The position numbers and the translations under genes were made by a program. DNA of 6,776 bases, taken from NCBI GenBank assembly GCA_021730855.1, contig JAKFYM010000411.1, positions 1-6,776 of the forward strand, in the 5' to 3' direction. Below are positions 1-5,845 of this stretch, in pieces. Below the pieces are notes generated by a model that had not been told where the DNA came from, ran no database searches, and saw nothing but the letters and a program-made list of their open reading frames with translations. The stretch comes from Bdellovibrionales bacterium. GTDB lineage: Bacteria; Bdellovibrionota; UBA1018; CAIPTA01. Position 1 is the stretch's first letter. Each line of letters begins with the position of its first letter.

Positions 1-186
1 CAACTGTTCTAGTAAAAGTATAAGCAAAGCACTTTACTACGCAAATAAAAAAATCATCTTAGAAAAAAATTGTCGCACTTTCGATCCACGCGATGATCGA
101 GATCCGATCATCGGTGGGGAAAGTTTTTCTGATTTCGGTGCATGCGCGCGCTCTTCTCAGCACAATTTCTGCTCATCGGTCCGTCG
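1..186. other. Non-coding leader before the ComM-like gene
   Basis: I see no supportable gene here. The first 70 bases are AT-rich with several A-tracts, and the rest is more GC-rich. TATAAG at 19-24 on the plus strand overlaps TATACT on the minus strand (22 down to 17). This could be a weak promoter firing either way, with the minus copy reading toward a gene beyond the left edge. I could not find a convincing -35 box for either. Neither candidate start of the downstream gene (142 or 187) has a Shine-Dalgarno sequence at a normal distance. Confidence 0.5.
91..113. repeat. Perfect 9-bp inverted repeat, possible operator or hairpin
   Basis: The arms CGATGATCG (91-99) and CGATCATCG (105-113) are exact reverse complements separated by the five bases AGATC. 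No T-tract follows directly on either strand. The nearest are TTTTT at 124-128 on the plus strand and the A-tract at 62-69 read on the minus strand. A classical intrinsic terminator is therefore unlikely. Lying 74 bp upstream of the likely start at 187, it could be a dimeric regulator's operator or a 5'-UTR hairpin. The symmetry is seen directly; its function is inferred. Confidence 0.45.
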
Positions 187-1644
187 ATGAAGCATTTCAA
201 AGTCAAAACTGTGGCGTTCACGGGAGCACACTCTCTACCGATTGAGCTGGAATGCGTGCATTCGCGGCGTTTGCCTTACATCCAGATCATTGGCGGCGGC
301 GCGAGTTTCGTCTCGGAAGTGCGGGAACGCGTGCTTGCGGCGCTCGAATCCAGTGGCTTTCGGCTTCCTGCACGCAAATTCAGCATCCGCATTGCGCCCT
401 CCTTGCACGGAGTTTCCACCGAAAGCCTAGATCTCGCGGTGGCTTTGGCGATTCTGGGCAGCTGCGGAAAAATTTCACCGGAACGAATGCAGGGAATTCT
501 GGTAGTGGCGGGCCTCGGGCTAGATGGAAAACTTCTTCCGACCGGGCGCAAGGCCGACCTGCGGCAGCAGCTACCAAACTTTCGTTCGGCCTTTCTGGCC
601 TGGGAGGATAGTGACTTGCTCGAGACGAGCCATCTAGAAGCGGGCGGGGGATTTCAATCCTTGGCGGAGCTTGTGTCTTTTCTGCAGGGCGGATCTCTTT
701 TTCTGCGCCAACGCCCGCCAGAAAAACGCCACTGGCCCTCTCTTGCTCCGGCCTGGGATTCATTGGTGGGCGATGCTTTAGCAAAACGAGCCCTGCTCCT
801 GGCTGCCGCGGGCGCCCATCCCTCGCTTTTCCTGACAGCGAACTCTCGACACGCCAAAAATCTGGCGCTCGCGCTGCGTTCCATTCTGCCGCCGCTAACG
901 GCGCAAGAGGAAGATGAAATGGAATTTTTGCAACAGATCAGCGGCGGCCTGCGCGAGCATAGCCGGCCTTTTGTGCCTTTTGCTCCCTGCGCCTCTCCGC
1001 TTTGGACTGCTCCCGGCCTACCTAAAGCCAAGGGAGTGCAAGACTGGTTGCAAGCCCACCGCGGGGTTTTGTTTGTCGAGGATTTTCCGCAATGGGGAGC
1101 CGGCATCTGGCAGGGCCTCCGCGAACCCTTGCTGCTGGGGCAGGTGAGGGTGGGCCTTGCGGGGCACTATAGTTTCCTTCCAGCCTCTCCCTATCTCGTG
1201 GCCCAAGCGGTGGCTTGTCCATGTGGCACACGCACGGCCTGTTCGTGCTTGAAGTTGGAAAAGACGCGCTACCTGGCTCGTCTCGCGAAATATACGGCCG
1301 GGCTTTTTGACCTCATTGTGCCACTCGGCAAAGAAATAGAAAAAAGCGACCTTGGTTGGGAAGAAGCCTGCAGTCAGGTAGCGGCGGCCACGCAGCTCAT
1401 GCACTCTCGGCAAAAGAAACCCAATGCGCGGCTCGAAGAGAGTGAGCTCTTTGGAAAAACATGGGATGCGGGAGCGCTGCTCTTGTGGAGGGCCCTGCAG
1501 CGCAAAGAAAAAATCCCCTTGGCCTTAGCGAAGGTGGCGCTCACGGTCAGTGACCTACGGCAGAGTTCCAAGGTGGAGGAGCCCGATCTGCTCGAGGCTC
1601 GGTATTTTCATCAGCTAGAAGGAGGGGCCGAGAGGAGGGTCTGA
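187..1644 (+). CDS. ComM/YifB-like Mg-chelatase-family protein with degenerate ATPase sites
   Basis: The protein has the full ComM layout. An N-terminal ChlI-like domain spans about residues 1-165 (RRLPYIQIIG, VRERVLAALESSGF, LDLAVALAIL). A ChlI/AAA+ core spans about 190-385 (VGDALAKRALLLAAAGAH, SILPPL, SGGL, RPF, CPCG followed by CSC). A Mg_chelatase C-terminal domain ends it (KPNARLEESEL, ALAKVALTVSDL). In the family, ComM is a hexameric helicase acting in branch migration during DNA uptake. Here the Walker A GPPGSGKT is replaced by ANSRHAKN (218-225), the Walker B LDE by VED, the PHH loop and GGG segment are missing, and the DRID motif is DLIV. ATP hydrolysis is therefore doubtful. The length of 485 aa is near the roughly 506 aa of E. 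coli ComM, and the frame is intact, so it is not an evident pseudogene. I chose ATG 187 because the N-terminus then aligns with ComM without extra residues. An in-frame ATG at 142 would add 15 residues. Neither start has a Shine-Dalgarno sequence. Confidence 0.88.
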   Translation: MKHFKVKTVAFTGAHSLPIELECVHSRRLPYIQIIGGGASFVSEVRERVLAALESSGFRLPARKFSIRIAPSLHGVSTESLDLAVALAILGSCGKISPERMQGILVVAGLGLDGKLLPTGRKADLRQQLPNFRSAFLAWEDSDLLETSHLEAGGGFQSLAELVSFLQGGSLFLRQRPPEKRHWPSLAPAWDSLVGDALAKRALLLAAAGAHPSLFLTANSRHAKNLALALRSILPPLTAQEEDEMEFLQQISGGLREHSRPFVPFAPCASPLWTAPGLPKAKGVQDWLQAHRGVLFVEDFPQWGAGIWQGLREPLLLGQVRVGLAGHYSFLPASPYLVAQAVACPCGTRTACSCLKLEKTRYLARLAKYTAGLFDLIVPLGKEIEKSDLGWEEACSQVAAATQLMHSRQKKPNARLEESELFGKTWDAGALLLWRALQRKEKIPLALAKVALTVSDLRQSSKVEEPDLLEARYFHQLEGGAERRV

Positions 1645-1970
1645 AGACTGGCCTGCCCCGCCAGGAATTCCATCGCGATTCCGTAGGTGCGCTCGCCGAT
1701 TCCCGTATCGATTTCTTCGAGCCGCACCACCTTGCCCACCAGCTCGGCCACGGGTTTGCCCTGTTCGCGGTGGAGGAGCGTCACCTTGAGCTCGGTAAAG
1801 ATGGGAATGCGTCGGTTGCAGAGGAATTTCATGCCGCCCTGGCTAATGTTTTTGGGCTCTAGCCGCAGAGGCCGGTCCGGCCAGGAGGGCTCACCCAGTT
1901 GCAAGGAAAAGACTAGAGGGAAATCGGTGAAGGTGAACCGTGGGTGCCGTCTTTCCGGATAGTAGCTCAT
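1611..1970 (-). CDS. PilZ-domain protein, predicted c-di-GMP receptor
   Basis: This is a 119-aa single-domain PilZ protein. The c-di-GMP binding signature is complete: RRHPR at residues 7-11 (the RxxxR loop) and NISQGG at 41-46 (the D/NxSxxG motif). Strands follow, ending in the typical YGIAMEFL near residue 96. There is no signal peptide or membrane segment, so it should be a cytoplasmic adaptor that changes partner contacts when c-di-GMP binds. Its partner cannot be read from the sequence. I chose the ATG whose product begins MSYYPERRHP, because the open frame upstream has no PilZ-like sequence and runs into the neighbouring gene. No Shine-Dalgarno precedes this ATG. A TATAGT box ends 6 nt before it, so the mRNA may be leaderless. 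The last 34 bp overlap the ComM-like gene tail to tail. Confidence 0.9.
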   Translation of the reverse strand: MSYYPERRHPRFTFTDFPLVFSLQLGEPSWPDRPLRLEPKNISQGGMKFLCNRRIPIFTELKVTLLHREQGKPVAELVGKVVRLEEIDTGIGERTYGIAMEFLAGQASLQTLLSAPPSS

Positions 1971-1973
1971 GTT

Positions 1974-2003
1974 TTGACTATAACATAAGGCCTTTGGTAA
2001 TAA
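1974..2003. promoter_or_regulatory. Divergent promoter region between the PilZ gene and the unknown gene
   Basis: On the minus strand an extended -10, TGTTATAGT, has its hexamer at 1982 down to 1977. It ends 6 nt before the PilZ ATG, placing the start of transcription at or near that ATG. On the plus strand TTGACT (1974-1979) stands 18 nt before TAATAA (1998-2003), itself preceded by TGG as in an extended -10. This predicts transcription starting just before ATG 2012. A further plus-strand hexamer, TATAAC at 1979-1984, shares bases with the minus-strand -10. Divergent firing from symmetric -10 elements is known in bacteria. The boxes are seen in the sequence; their activity is inferred. Confidence 0.42.
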
Positions 2004-2011
2004 GCCTGGAG

Positions 2012-2539
2012 ATGCAACTCCCCAAACGAAAACGCCAAATCCAGAAACCCACCCCCCTGCCCAAGGAATTCCTGCATTCCGTGAGCAAGCTCTTTGCGAA
2101 GCAGTTTCAGGCAGAGCTCGCCGGCAGCACCTTCCTTGTTTATGGGGATATCTATCCCAATGAGGCCGTGCTTTGTGTGTCCCTAGCGCATCCCAAGTCC
2201 CTGAGAGCCGCAAGCTTGCACCTTTCGGCGGATGTTCCTCCTTCGGTGGCCTCAGAGCCAGAAAAAGTCACCGAGCAATTAAAAGAGATGGTGGATGTGG
2301 CAGCCTCTTGGTTTGCCCAAGGGTTCCAAAAGGGAAAAGGGCTAGAGCCGGTGCTCAAGGAAATCGAGGATGCGGATGCGAACTGGCAAGAGATCCAGTG
2401 GGAAGGGAAACCCCTCTTCGTGAAGCTCAACCGCGCGAACTATACCTTAGAGAAGGCCGCCAACGATTTTTTGGAAAAGGCGGGATTTGAAACCGATGAG
2501 GATGAGTTCGACGAAGACGGGAACGAGCCTCGTCACTAG
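2012..2539 (+). CDS. Hypothetical protein, 175 aa, basic N-terminus and acidic C-terminal tail
   Basis: I do not recognise a family. The product starts basic (KRKRQIQK, residues 5-12). The middle has strand-like segments (FLVYGDIYPNEAVLCVSL, residues 41-58) and helix-like ones (EKVTEQLKEMVDVAASWFAQGF, in the region 84-105). It ends in a strongly acidic stretch, E160 to E172, rich in Asp and Glu. There is no signal peptide or membrane segment, so it is probably cytoplasmic. ATG 2012 is the likely start. An in-frame TTG at 1994 would add six residues, and a further in-frame ATG at 1940 lies inside the PilZ gene and is unlikely. GGAG abuts ATG 2012 directly, too close to act as a normal ribosome binding site. 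The gene is divergent from the PilZ gene and convergent with the HD nuclease gene, so it is probably transcribed alone. Codon use resembles the neighbours, with no sign of recent transfer. Confidence 0.75.
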   Translation: MQLPKRKRQIQKPTPLPKEFLHSVSKLFAKQFQAELAGSTFLVYGDIYPNEAVLCVSLAHPKSLRAASLHLSADVPPSVASEPEKVTEQLKEMVDVAASWFAQGFQKGKGLEPVLKEIEDADANWQEIQWEGKPLFVKLNRANYTLEKAANDFLEKAGFETDEDEFDEDGNEPRH

Positions 2540-2551
2540 ACCACTTCTAGT
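2535..2551. repeat. Short inverted repeat spanning both convergent stop codons
   Basis: ACTAGA (2535-2540) and TCTAGT (2546-2551) pair around the five bases CCACT. The arms contain the TAG stop of the unknown gene and, on the other strand, the TAG stop of the HD nuclease gene. With a 6-bp AT-leaning stem and no T-tract on either side it is a poor intrinsic terminator. It is still the only structure in the 7-bp gap between the two genes. It may simply follow from two facing TAG codons. Confidence 0.3.
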
Positions 2552-3557
2552 CCGCGCGTCCTGGGCTAGAGCCTTGCATCTTGGGCAGCACCTTCGGCTT
2601 CAAGAAAGGCCGCTCAAAGAGGCGGTTCATGGCCGTCCACTCTCCTGCTTGCGTGTCCTCGGCGAGAAAATCGCAGATCGTGTTCACCTTGGAGTCAAGG
2701 TCGTCCACATGGTGCACAATCAGGGCTTCGAGCGTATGCGGCACCTTCGGGCTTCCGTACTCGAGCCTTCCATGATGGGCCAGGATCATATGTTTCACCT
2801 GCAGCTTTAGCTCGGCCGGGAATTCTGGGATGCCGCTCGTGATGCGATCCACGAGCTCGCAGCCCTGCACATGGTGGCCAATCAGCTGGCCCTCCTTGGT
2901 GTATTCCGTGGCTCGGTCAAAGGAGAGCTCGTAGATTTTCCCAATGTCATGAAAGAGGCCGCCGAGGAGGATCAAGTCGCGGCTCACGCCGGGCCCATAG
3001 TAGTTGCGGTAGTGTTGGGCCAGGAGATCGAGGATGCGGCACACACTGAGGGTGTGCTCGAGCAAGCCCCCGGCATAGGCGTGATGGACCGATTTGGCAG
3101 CCGGGGCGCGGAGGATGCGTTTTTTGACGTCGGCATCCTCGAGCGTTTGCAAGGCTAGTTGGCGGGCAAACTTATCTTCCAGGGAGGAAAAGAGAGCCAC
3201 CATCTCGCCCAGCATTTTTTGCACATCATAAGGAGTGGTGGGCACAAAGCGATCTAGGGGTAGGGTGCCTTCGGCCACCTTTGCGGCCGCCTCCACCACC
3301 ACCTGCCGGCGCCCCTGGAAGAGATTCACTTTTCCGGCGACGCGCAATAAATCCTGGGCCTTTACCTCATCGGCCAAGCGATTGGCATTTTCCCAGACGC
3401 GGGCCTCCACTTCGCCCGTCTTGTCCATGAGCACCAAATTCAAATACGGCCTTCCGTTTTTATCCATATGAAGTTGAATGATTTTCACGAGGAAGGTTCC
3501 CTCGAATTCCATTCGCTCTTTGAGGTCTGCAACAAAAGGAGAATAGGTAGTGGCCAT
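2547..3557 (-). CDS. YhaM-like 3'-5' exoribonuclease (OB-fold + HD domain)
   Basis: This 336-aa protein has an N-terminal nucleic-acid-binding OB fold at about residues 15-95 (NGRPYLNLVLMDKTGEVEAR, then VWEN and RVAGKV) and a metal-dependent HD phosphohydrolase domain at about 155-300. Candidate metal ligands are H168 (LLEHT), H203-D204 (LFHDIGK), H228/H229 (IGHHV), H261/H262 (LAHHG) and an Asp in HHVDDLDSK near 285. This architecture and the YGSPK...LEALIVHHVDDLDSK region match the YhaM family, which trims RNA or single-stranded DNA from the 3' end. B. subtilis YhaM is slightly shorter at about 314 aa. The last 25 residues are Lys/Pro-rich and look like a disordered tail. It is probably cytoplasmic and acts in RNA turnover. 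It is divergent from gap and convergent with the unknown gene. No Shine-Dalgarno precedes the ATG, and a TAGAGT box ends 6 nt upstream. The family call is firm, the exact substrate less so. Confidence 0.92.
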   Translation of the reverse strand: MATTYSPFVADLKERMEFEGTFLVKIIQLHMDKNGRPYLNLVLMDKTGEVEARVWENANRLADEVKAQDLLRVAGKVNLFQGRRQVVVEAAAKVAEGTLPLDRFVPTTPYDVQKMLGEMVALFSSLEDKFARQLALQTLEDADVKKRILRAPAAKSVHHAYAGGLLEHTLSVCRILDLLAQHYRNYYGPGVSRDLILLGGLFHDIGKIYELSFDRATEYTKEGQLIGHHVQGCELVDRITSGIPEFPAELKLQVKHMILAHHGRLEYGSPKVPHTLEALIVHHVDDLDSKVNTICDFLAEDTQAGEWTAMNRLFERPFLKPKVLPKMQGSSPGRAD

Positions 3558-3569
3558 GCCTGCACTCTA
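3558..3569 (-). promoter_or_regulatory. -10-like box directly before the HD nuclease gene
   Basis: On the minus strand TAGAGT (3569 down to 3564) is followed by six bases and then the ATG. This is the same spacing as TATAGT before the PilZ gene. If used, transcription would begin at about the ATG and yield a leaderless mRNA, which fits the lack of a usable Shine-Dalgarno. I see no good -35 box at 16-19 nt, so support is weak. Confidence 0.25.
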
Positions 3570-3591
3570 CCCGAAAAGACCGGCATTCGCA

Positions 3592-3630
3592 TTGACGCTG
3601 GCGGCTTTTTCATGCCACATAGACAATAAT
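3592..3630 (+). promoter_or_regulatory. Candidate promoter of the gap-pgk-tpiA-secG operon
   Basis: AATAAT at 3625-3630 is a 5-of-6 match to a -10 box. It would start transcription near 3637, giving a leader of about 20 nt that includes the ribosome binding site. The obvious TTGACG at 3592-3597 lies 27 nt upstream, too far to pair with it. Either the -10 works with a weak -35 near 3602-3607 or an activator is needed. The region also separates gap from the divergent nuclease gene, so control could be shared. Confidence 0.35.
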
Positions 3631-3647
3631 TTCGACATCATGAATTC

Positions 3648-3653
3648 AGGAGG
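3648..3653 (+). promoter_or_regulatory. Ribosome binding site of gap
   Basis: AGGAGG is a perfect Shine-Dalgarno core ending 3 nt before ATG 3657. It is the strongest such site in the window and contrasts with the Shine-Dalgarno-poor starts of the single genes to the left. This fits high expression of a glycolytic gene and fixes the gap start. Confidence 0.8.
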
Positions 3654-3656
3654 CTT

Positions 3657-4652
3657 ATGAAAATCGCTATCAATGGTTTCGGTAGAATCGGCCGCAAGGC
3701 CATGCGCCTTGCCGCAGAGCGGGGTATGGAGATCGTGGCCATCAACTCCCTTTCTGAGGTGGAGAGCGATGCTCACCTCCTGCGGTTTGATTCCATCCAT
3801 GGCCCCTGGAGCGAAAAGGTCGAGATCAAAGACCGCAATCTCTACGTGAACGGCAAAAAAATCACCATCACCGAAGAGCGTGATCCAAGCCGCCTGCCTT
3901 GGAAGGAACTCGGCATCGATGTGGTTCTAGAGTGCACTGGAGCTTTTACGGATCGCGAAAAAGCAGCGATTCATTTGCAAGCCGGCGCCCGGAAAGTGAT
4001 CATCTCGGCCCCCTCCAAGGATGCCGACGCCACTTTTTGCATCGGCATCAACGATAAAACCTATGATCCCGGCAAACACCACGTGATTTCCTGCGCCAGC
4101 TGCACCACCAATGCCTTGGCTCCGATTGCGATGGTGATCGATGATACCTTCGGCATTGAAAAAGGACTGATGACCACCATCCATTCCTATACCAACGACC
4201 AAAAGGTGCTCGACCTTCCGCACAAAGACTTCCGCCGTGCCCGCGCCGCCGCCATCAATATGATTCCCACCTCCACGGGTGCGGCCAAAGCGATTGGCCT
4301 GGTCTTGCCGCGCCTGAAGGGGCGGATGGACGGAATCTCGATCCGTGTGCCCACCCCCAATGTTTCCCTCGTCGATCTCAGCGTGCTTCTGACCAAAAAA
4401 ACCTCCAAAGAAGAGATCAATGCGGCGATGAAAAAAGCCTCCGACGGCCCGCTGAAAGGCATCCTTAGTTATAGTGACCTGCCGCTGGTCTCGAGTGACT
4501 TCAATGGCGACACCCATTCCTCGATCTTTGATTCTGACAGCACCATGGTCTCTGATGGCAATCTCGTGAAAGTGCTGTCGTGGTACGACAACGAGAGCGG
4601 CTATTCGGCGCGCTTGCTCGACCTTGCGGCCCTCGTGGGCAAGGCCCTATGA
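3657..4652 (+). CDS. gap: Glyceraldehyde-3-phosphate dehydrogenase
   Basis: This cytosolic tetrameric enzyme oxidises glyceraldehyde 3-phosphate to 1,3-bisphosphoglycerate in glycolysis. At 331 aa it has the normal length. The Rossmann motif INGFGRIGR is at residues 5-13, the catalytic Cys149 in ASCTTN, His176 in TTIHSYT, and the phosphate-binding TSTGAAKAIG at about 205-214. WYDNESGYS near 309-317 completes the family pattern. Two points are unusual. The Asp32 that selects NAD in classical enzymes (VNDLTD) is Ser31 here (INSLSE), although Leu187-Pro188 of the NAD type are kept. The usual SNASCTTNC around the active site reads SCASCTTNA, losing Cys153 and gaining Cys146. The start follows a perfect AGGAGG. 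It is the first gene of the operon and its stop overlaps the pgk start as ATGA. Confidence 0.98.
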   Translation: MKIAINGFGRIGRKAMRLAAERGMEIVAINSLSEVESDAHLLRFDSIHGPWSEKVEIKDRNLYVNGKKITITEERDPSRLPWKELGIDVVLECTGAFTDREKAAIHLQAGARKVIISAPSKDADATFCIGINDKTYDPGKHHVISCASCTTNALAPIAMVIDDTFGIEKGLMTTIHSYTNDQKVLDLPHKDFRRARAAAINMIPTSTGAAKAIGLVLPRLKGRMDGISIRVPTPNVSLVDLSVLLTKKTSKEEINAAMKKASDGPLKGILSYSDLPLVSSDFNGDTHSSIFDSDSTMVSDGNLVKVLSWYDNESGYSARLLDLAALVGKAL

Positions 4653-5845
4653 AGGCAATTCGCAATGTGACGGACCTGAACATCCGGGGACGGAAGGTCT
4701 TCCTGCGGCTCGATTTGAATGTGCCGATCTCGGGAGAGGGCACGAACCGCAAAATTGACGACGACACGCGCATCCTCGAGGCCTTGCCCACCGTGCGCTA
4801 CTGCCTAGAGCAGGGAGCGAAGGTGATTCTTTGCTCCCATCTCGGGCGCCCCGACGGCAAGCGCAATCCTAAATATTCCCTCGAGCCCGTGGCCTTGCGA
4901 TTGGCAGAGCTGCTCGAGCGGGATGTGCTGCTTTCCGAGGATTGCGTGGGCGAGGGCGTGCACCAGATGATCCACCACTCCAAGGAACATCAGGTGATTT
5001 TGCTCGAGAACATTCGTTTTTACCCCGAGGAGGAGGCCAATGATGCCGCCTTTTCCCGCGCGCTTTCGCATCTAGCGGATGTCTATGTCACCGATGCCTT
5101 CGGCACCGCGCATCGCAAGCATGCTTCCACTCATGGCTTGCCCTCGGTGATGCCGGAGGTCGGTTGCGGCTTTTTGATCGAAAAAGAGCTCAAATTCCTC
5201 AATCGCCTGATCGAAAGCCCGGCCCATCCTTATATATTGGTGGCCGGGGGCTCGAAGGTCACCGATAAGCTCAAGGCCGTGGAGAATCTTTTGAATTTCG
5301 TCGATCGCGTGGTGATCGGTGGGGCGATGGCCTATGCCTTCCTTTCGGCGATGAAGATCCCGATTGGCAAATCCAAATGTGAGGCCGAGGGGGTGGCCGG
5401 GGCCGAGATGATTTTGAAAAAAGCGCTGGCTCACAAAGTGGAGGTCATCCTGCCGGTCGACCACAAGGTGGTTTTCCCCGCCAAGGATCCCGAATTTGCC
5501 GCGCCCATCATCGTAGACCAGATCCCCGACGAAGCGATCGCTCTGGACGTGGGACCGAAGACGATTGCCAAATTCGAAGCCGCCCTCGCCGATGCCCGCA
5601 CGATTTTTTGGAATGGGCCAATGGGCTTTTTTGAGAAGCCCGCTTATTCCGAAGGCACCCTGCGTGTGGCGCGGGCCATTAGCGAGGCGAAGGCCGTGAA
5701 AGTGGCCGGCGGGGGCGACACCATCAGCGCCATCAATGGCTTTGAATTAAACGCTCGCTTCGACCTGCTCAGCACGGGCGGGGGCGCGAGCCTAAAATAC
5801 CTCGAGGGGCGGGGCATGCCTGGCATTGAGGTCTTGGGAAAATAA
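4649..5845 (+). CDS. pgk: Phosphoglycerate kinase
   Basis: This monomeric cytosolic kinase transfers the acyl phosphate of 1,3-bisphosphoglycerate to ADP, making ATP and 3-phosphoglycerate. At 398 aa the length is normal. The N-domain carries FLRLDLNVP (18-26), the substrate loop SHLGRP (63-68) and TDAFGTAHRKHAS (148-160). The C-domain carries GGSKVTDKL (200-208), GGAMAYAFL, WNGPMGFFE (321-329), the nucleotide loop GGGDTISAI (354-362) and STGGGASLKYLEG near the end. No key residue is missing. I chose ATG 4649 because the longer open frame from 4580 lies inside gap and has no PGK-like sequence. The start overlaps the gap stop by four bases (ATGA), with AAGG at 4641-4644 as a weak Shine-Dalgarno. 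Translation is therefore probably coupled to gap. The stop overlaps the tpiA ATG by one base. Confidence 0.98.
   Translation: MKAIRNVTDLNIRGRKVFLRLDLNVPISGEGTNRKIDDDTRILEALPTVRYCLEQGAKVILCSHLGRPDGKRNPKYSLEPVALRLAELLERDVLLSEDCVGEGVHQMIHHSKEHQVILLENIRFYPEEEANDAAFSRALSHLADVYVTDAFGTAHRKHASTHGLPSVMPEVGCGFLIEKELKFLNRLIESPAHPYILVAGGSKVTDKLKAVENLLNFVDRVVIGGAMAYAFLSAMKIPIGKSKCEAEGVAGAEMILKKALAHKVEVILPVDHKVVFPAKDPEFAAPIIVDQIPDEAIALDVGPKTIAKFEAALADARTIFWNGPMGFFEKPAYSEGTLRVARAISEAKAVKVAGGGDTISAINGFELNARFDLLSTGGGASLKYLEGRGMPGIEVLGK

Noticed and set aside
12..37. Imperfect inverted repeat (GTAAAAGT against ACTTTAC) at the left edge
   Set aside because: The stem has a bulge, a long loop and AT-rich arms. 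It is expected by chance in AT-rich DNA.
142..186. Upstream in-frame ATG at 142 for the ComM-like gene
   Set aside because: It adds 15 residues with no ComM counterpart. From ATG 187 the N-terminus aligns with ComM end to end. The choice is not proven, since neither start has a Shine-Dalgarno.
187..1644. Pseudogene status for the ComM-like gene
   Set aside because: There is no frameshift or internal stop, the length is near that of ComM, and the flanking domains are well kept. Only the catalytic motifs have changed.
1648..1664. Small hairpin CTGGC/GCCAG after the ComM-like stop as a terminator
   Set aside because: The stem is only 5 bp, no T-tract follows, and it lies inside the PilZ coding sequence.
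1971..2213. N-terminal extension of the PilZ frame on the minus strand
   Set aside because: The extra 81 residues are low-quality sequence (many Arg, Trp and Cys) antisense to the unknown gene and the promoter gap. The PilZ fold begins at the ATG ending at 1970.
3640..3660. Six-codon mini-ORF (MNSGGL) overlapping the gap start as ATGA, a possible leader peptide
   Set aside because: It has no ribosome binding site of its own, and its codons are simply the gap Shine-Dalgarno region. Probably chance.
3927..4517. Long open frame antisense to gap
   Set aside because: It mirrors the codon structure of gap, is rich in Gly and His, and has no recognisable domain. It is a shadow of the real gene.
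5072..5464. Open frame antisense to pgk
   Set aside because: Same reason: no motif, no start signals, and fully inside a well-conserved gene.
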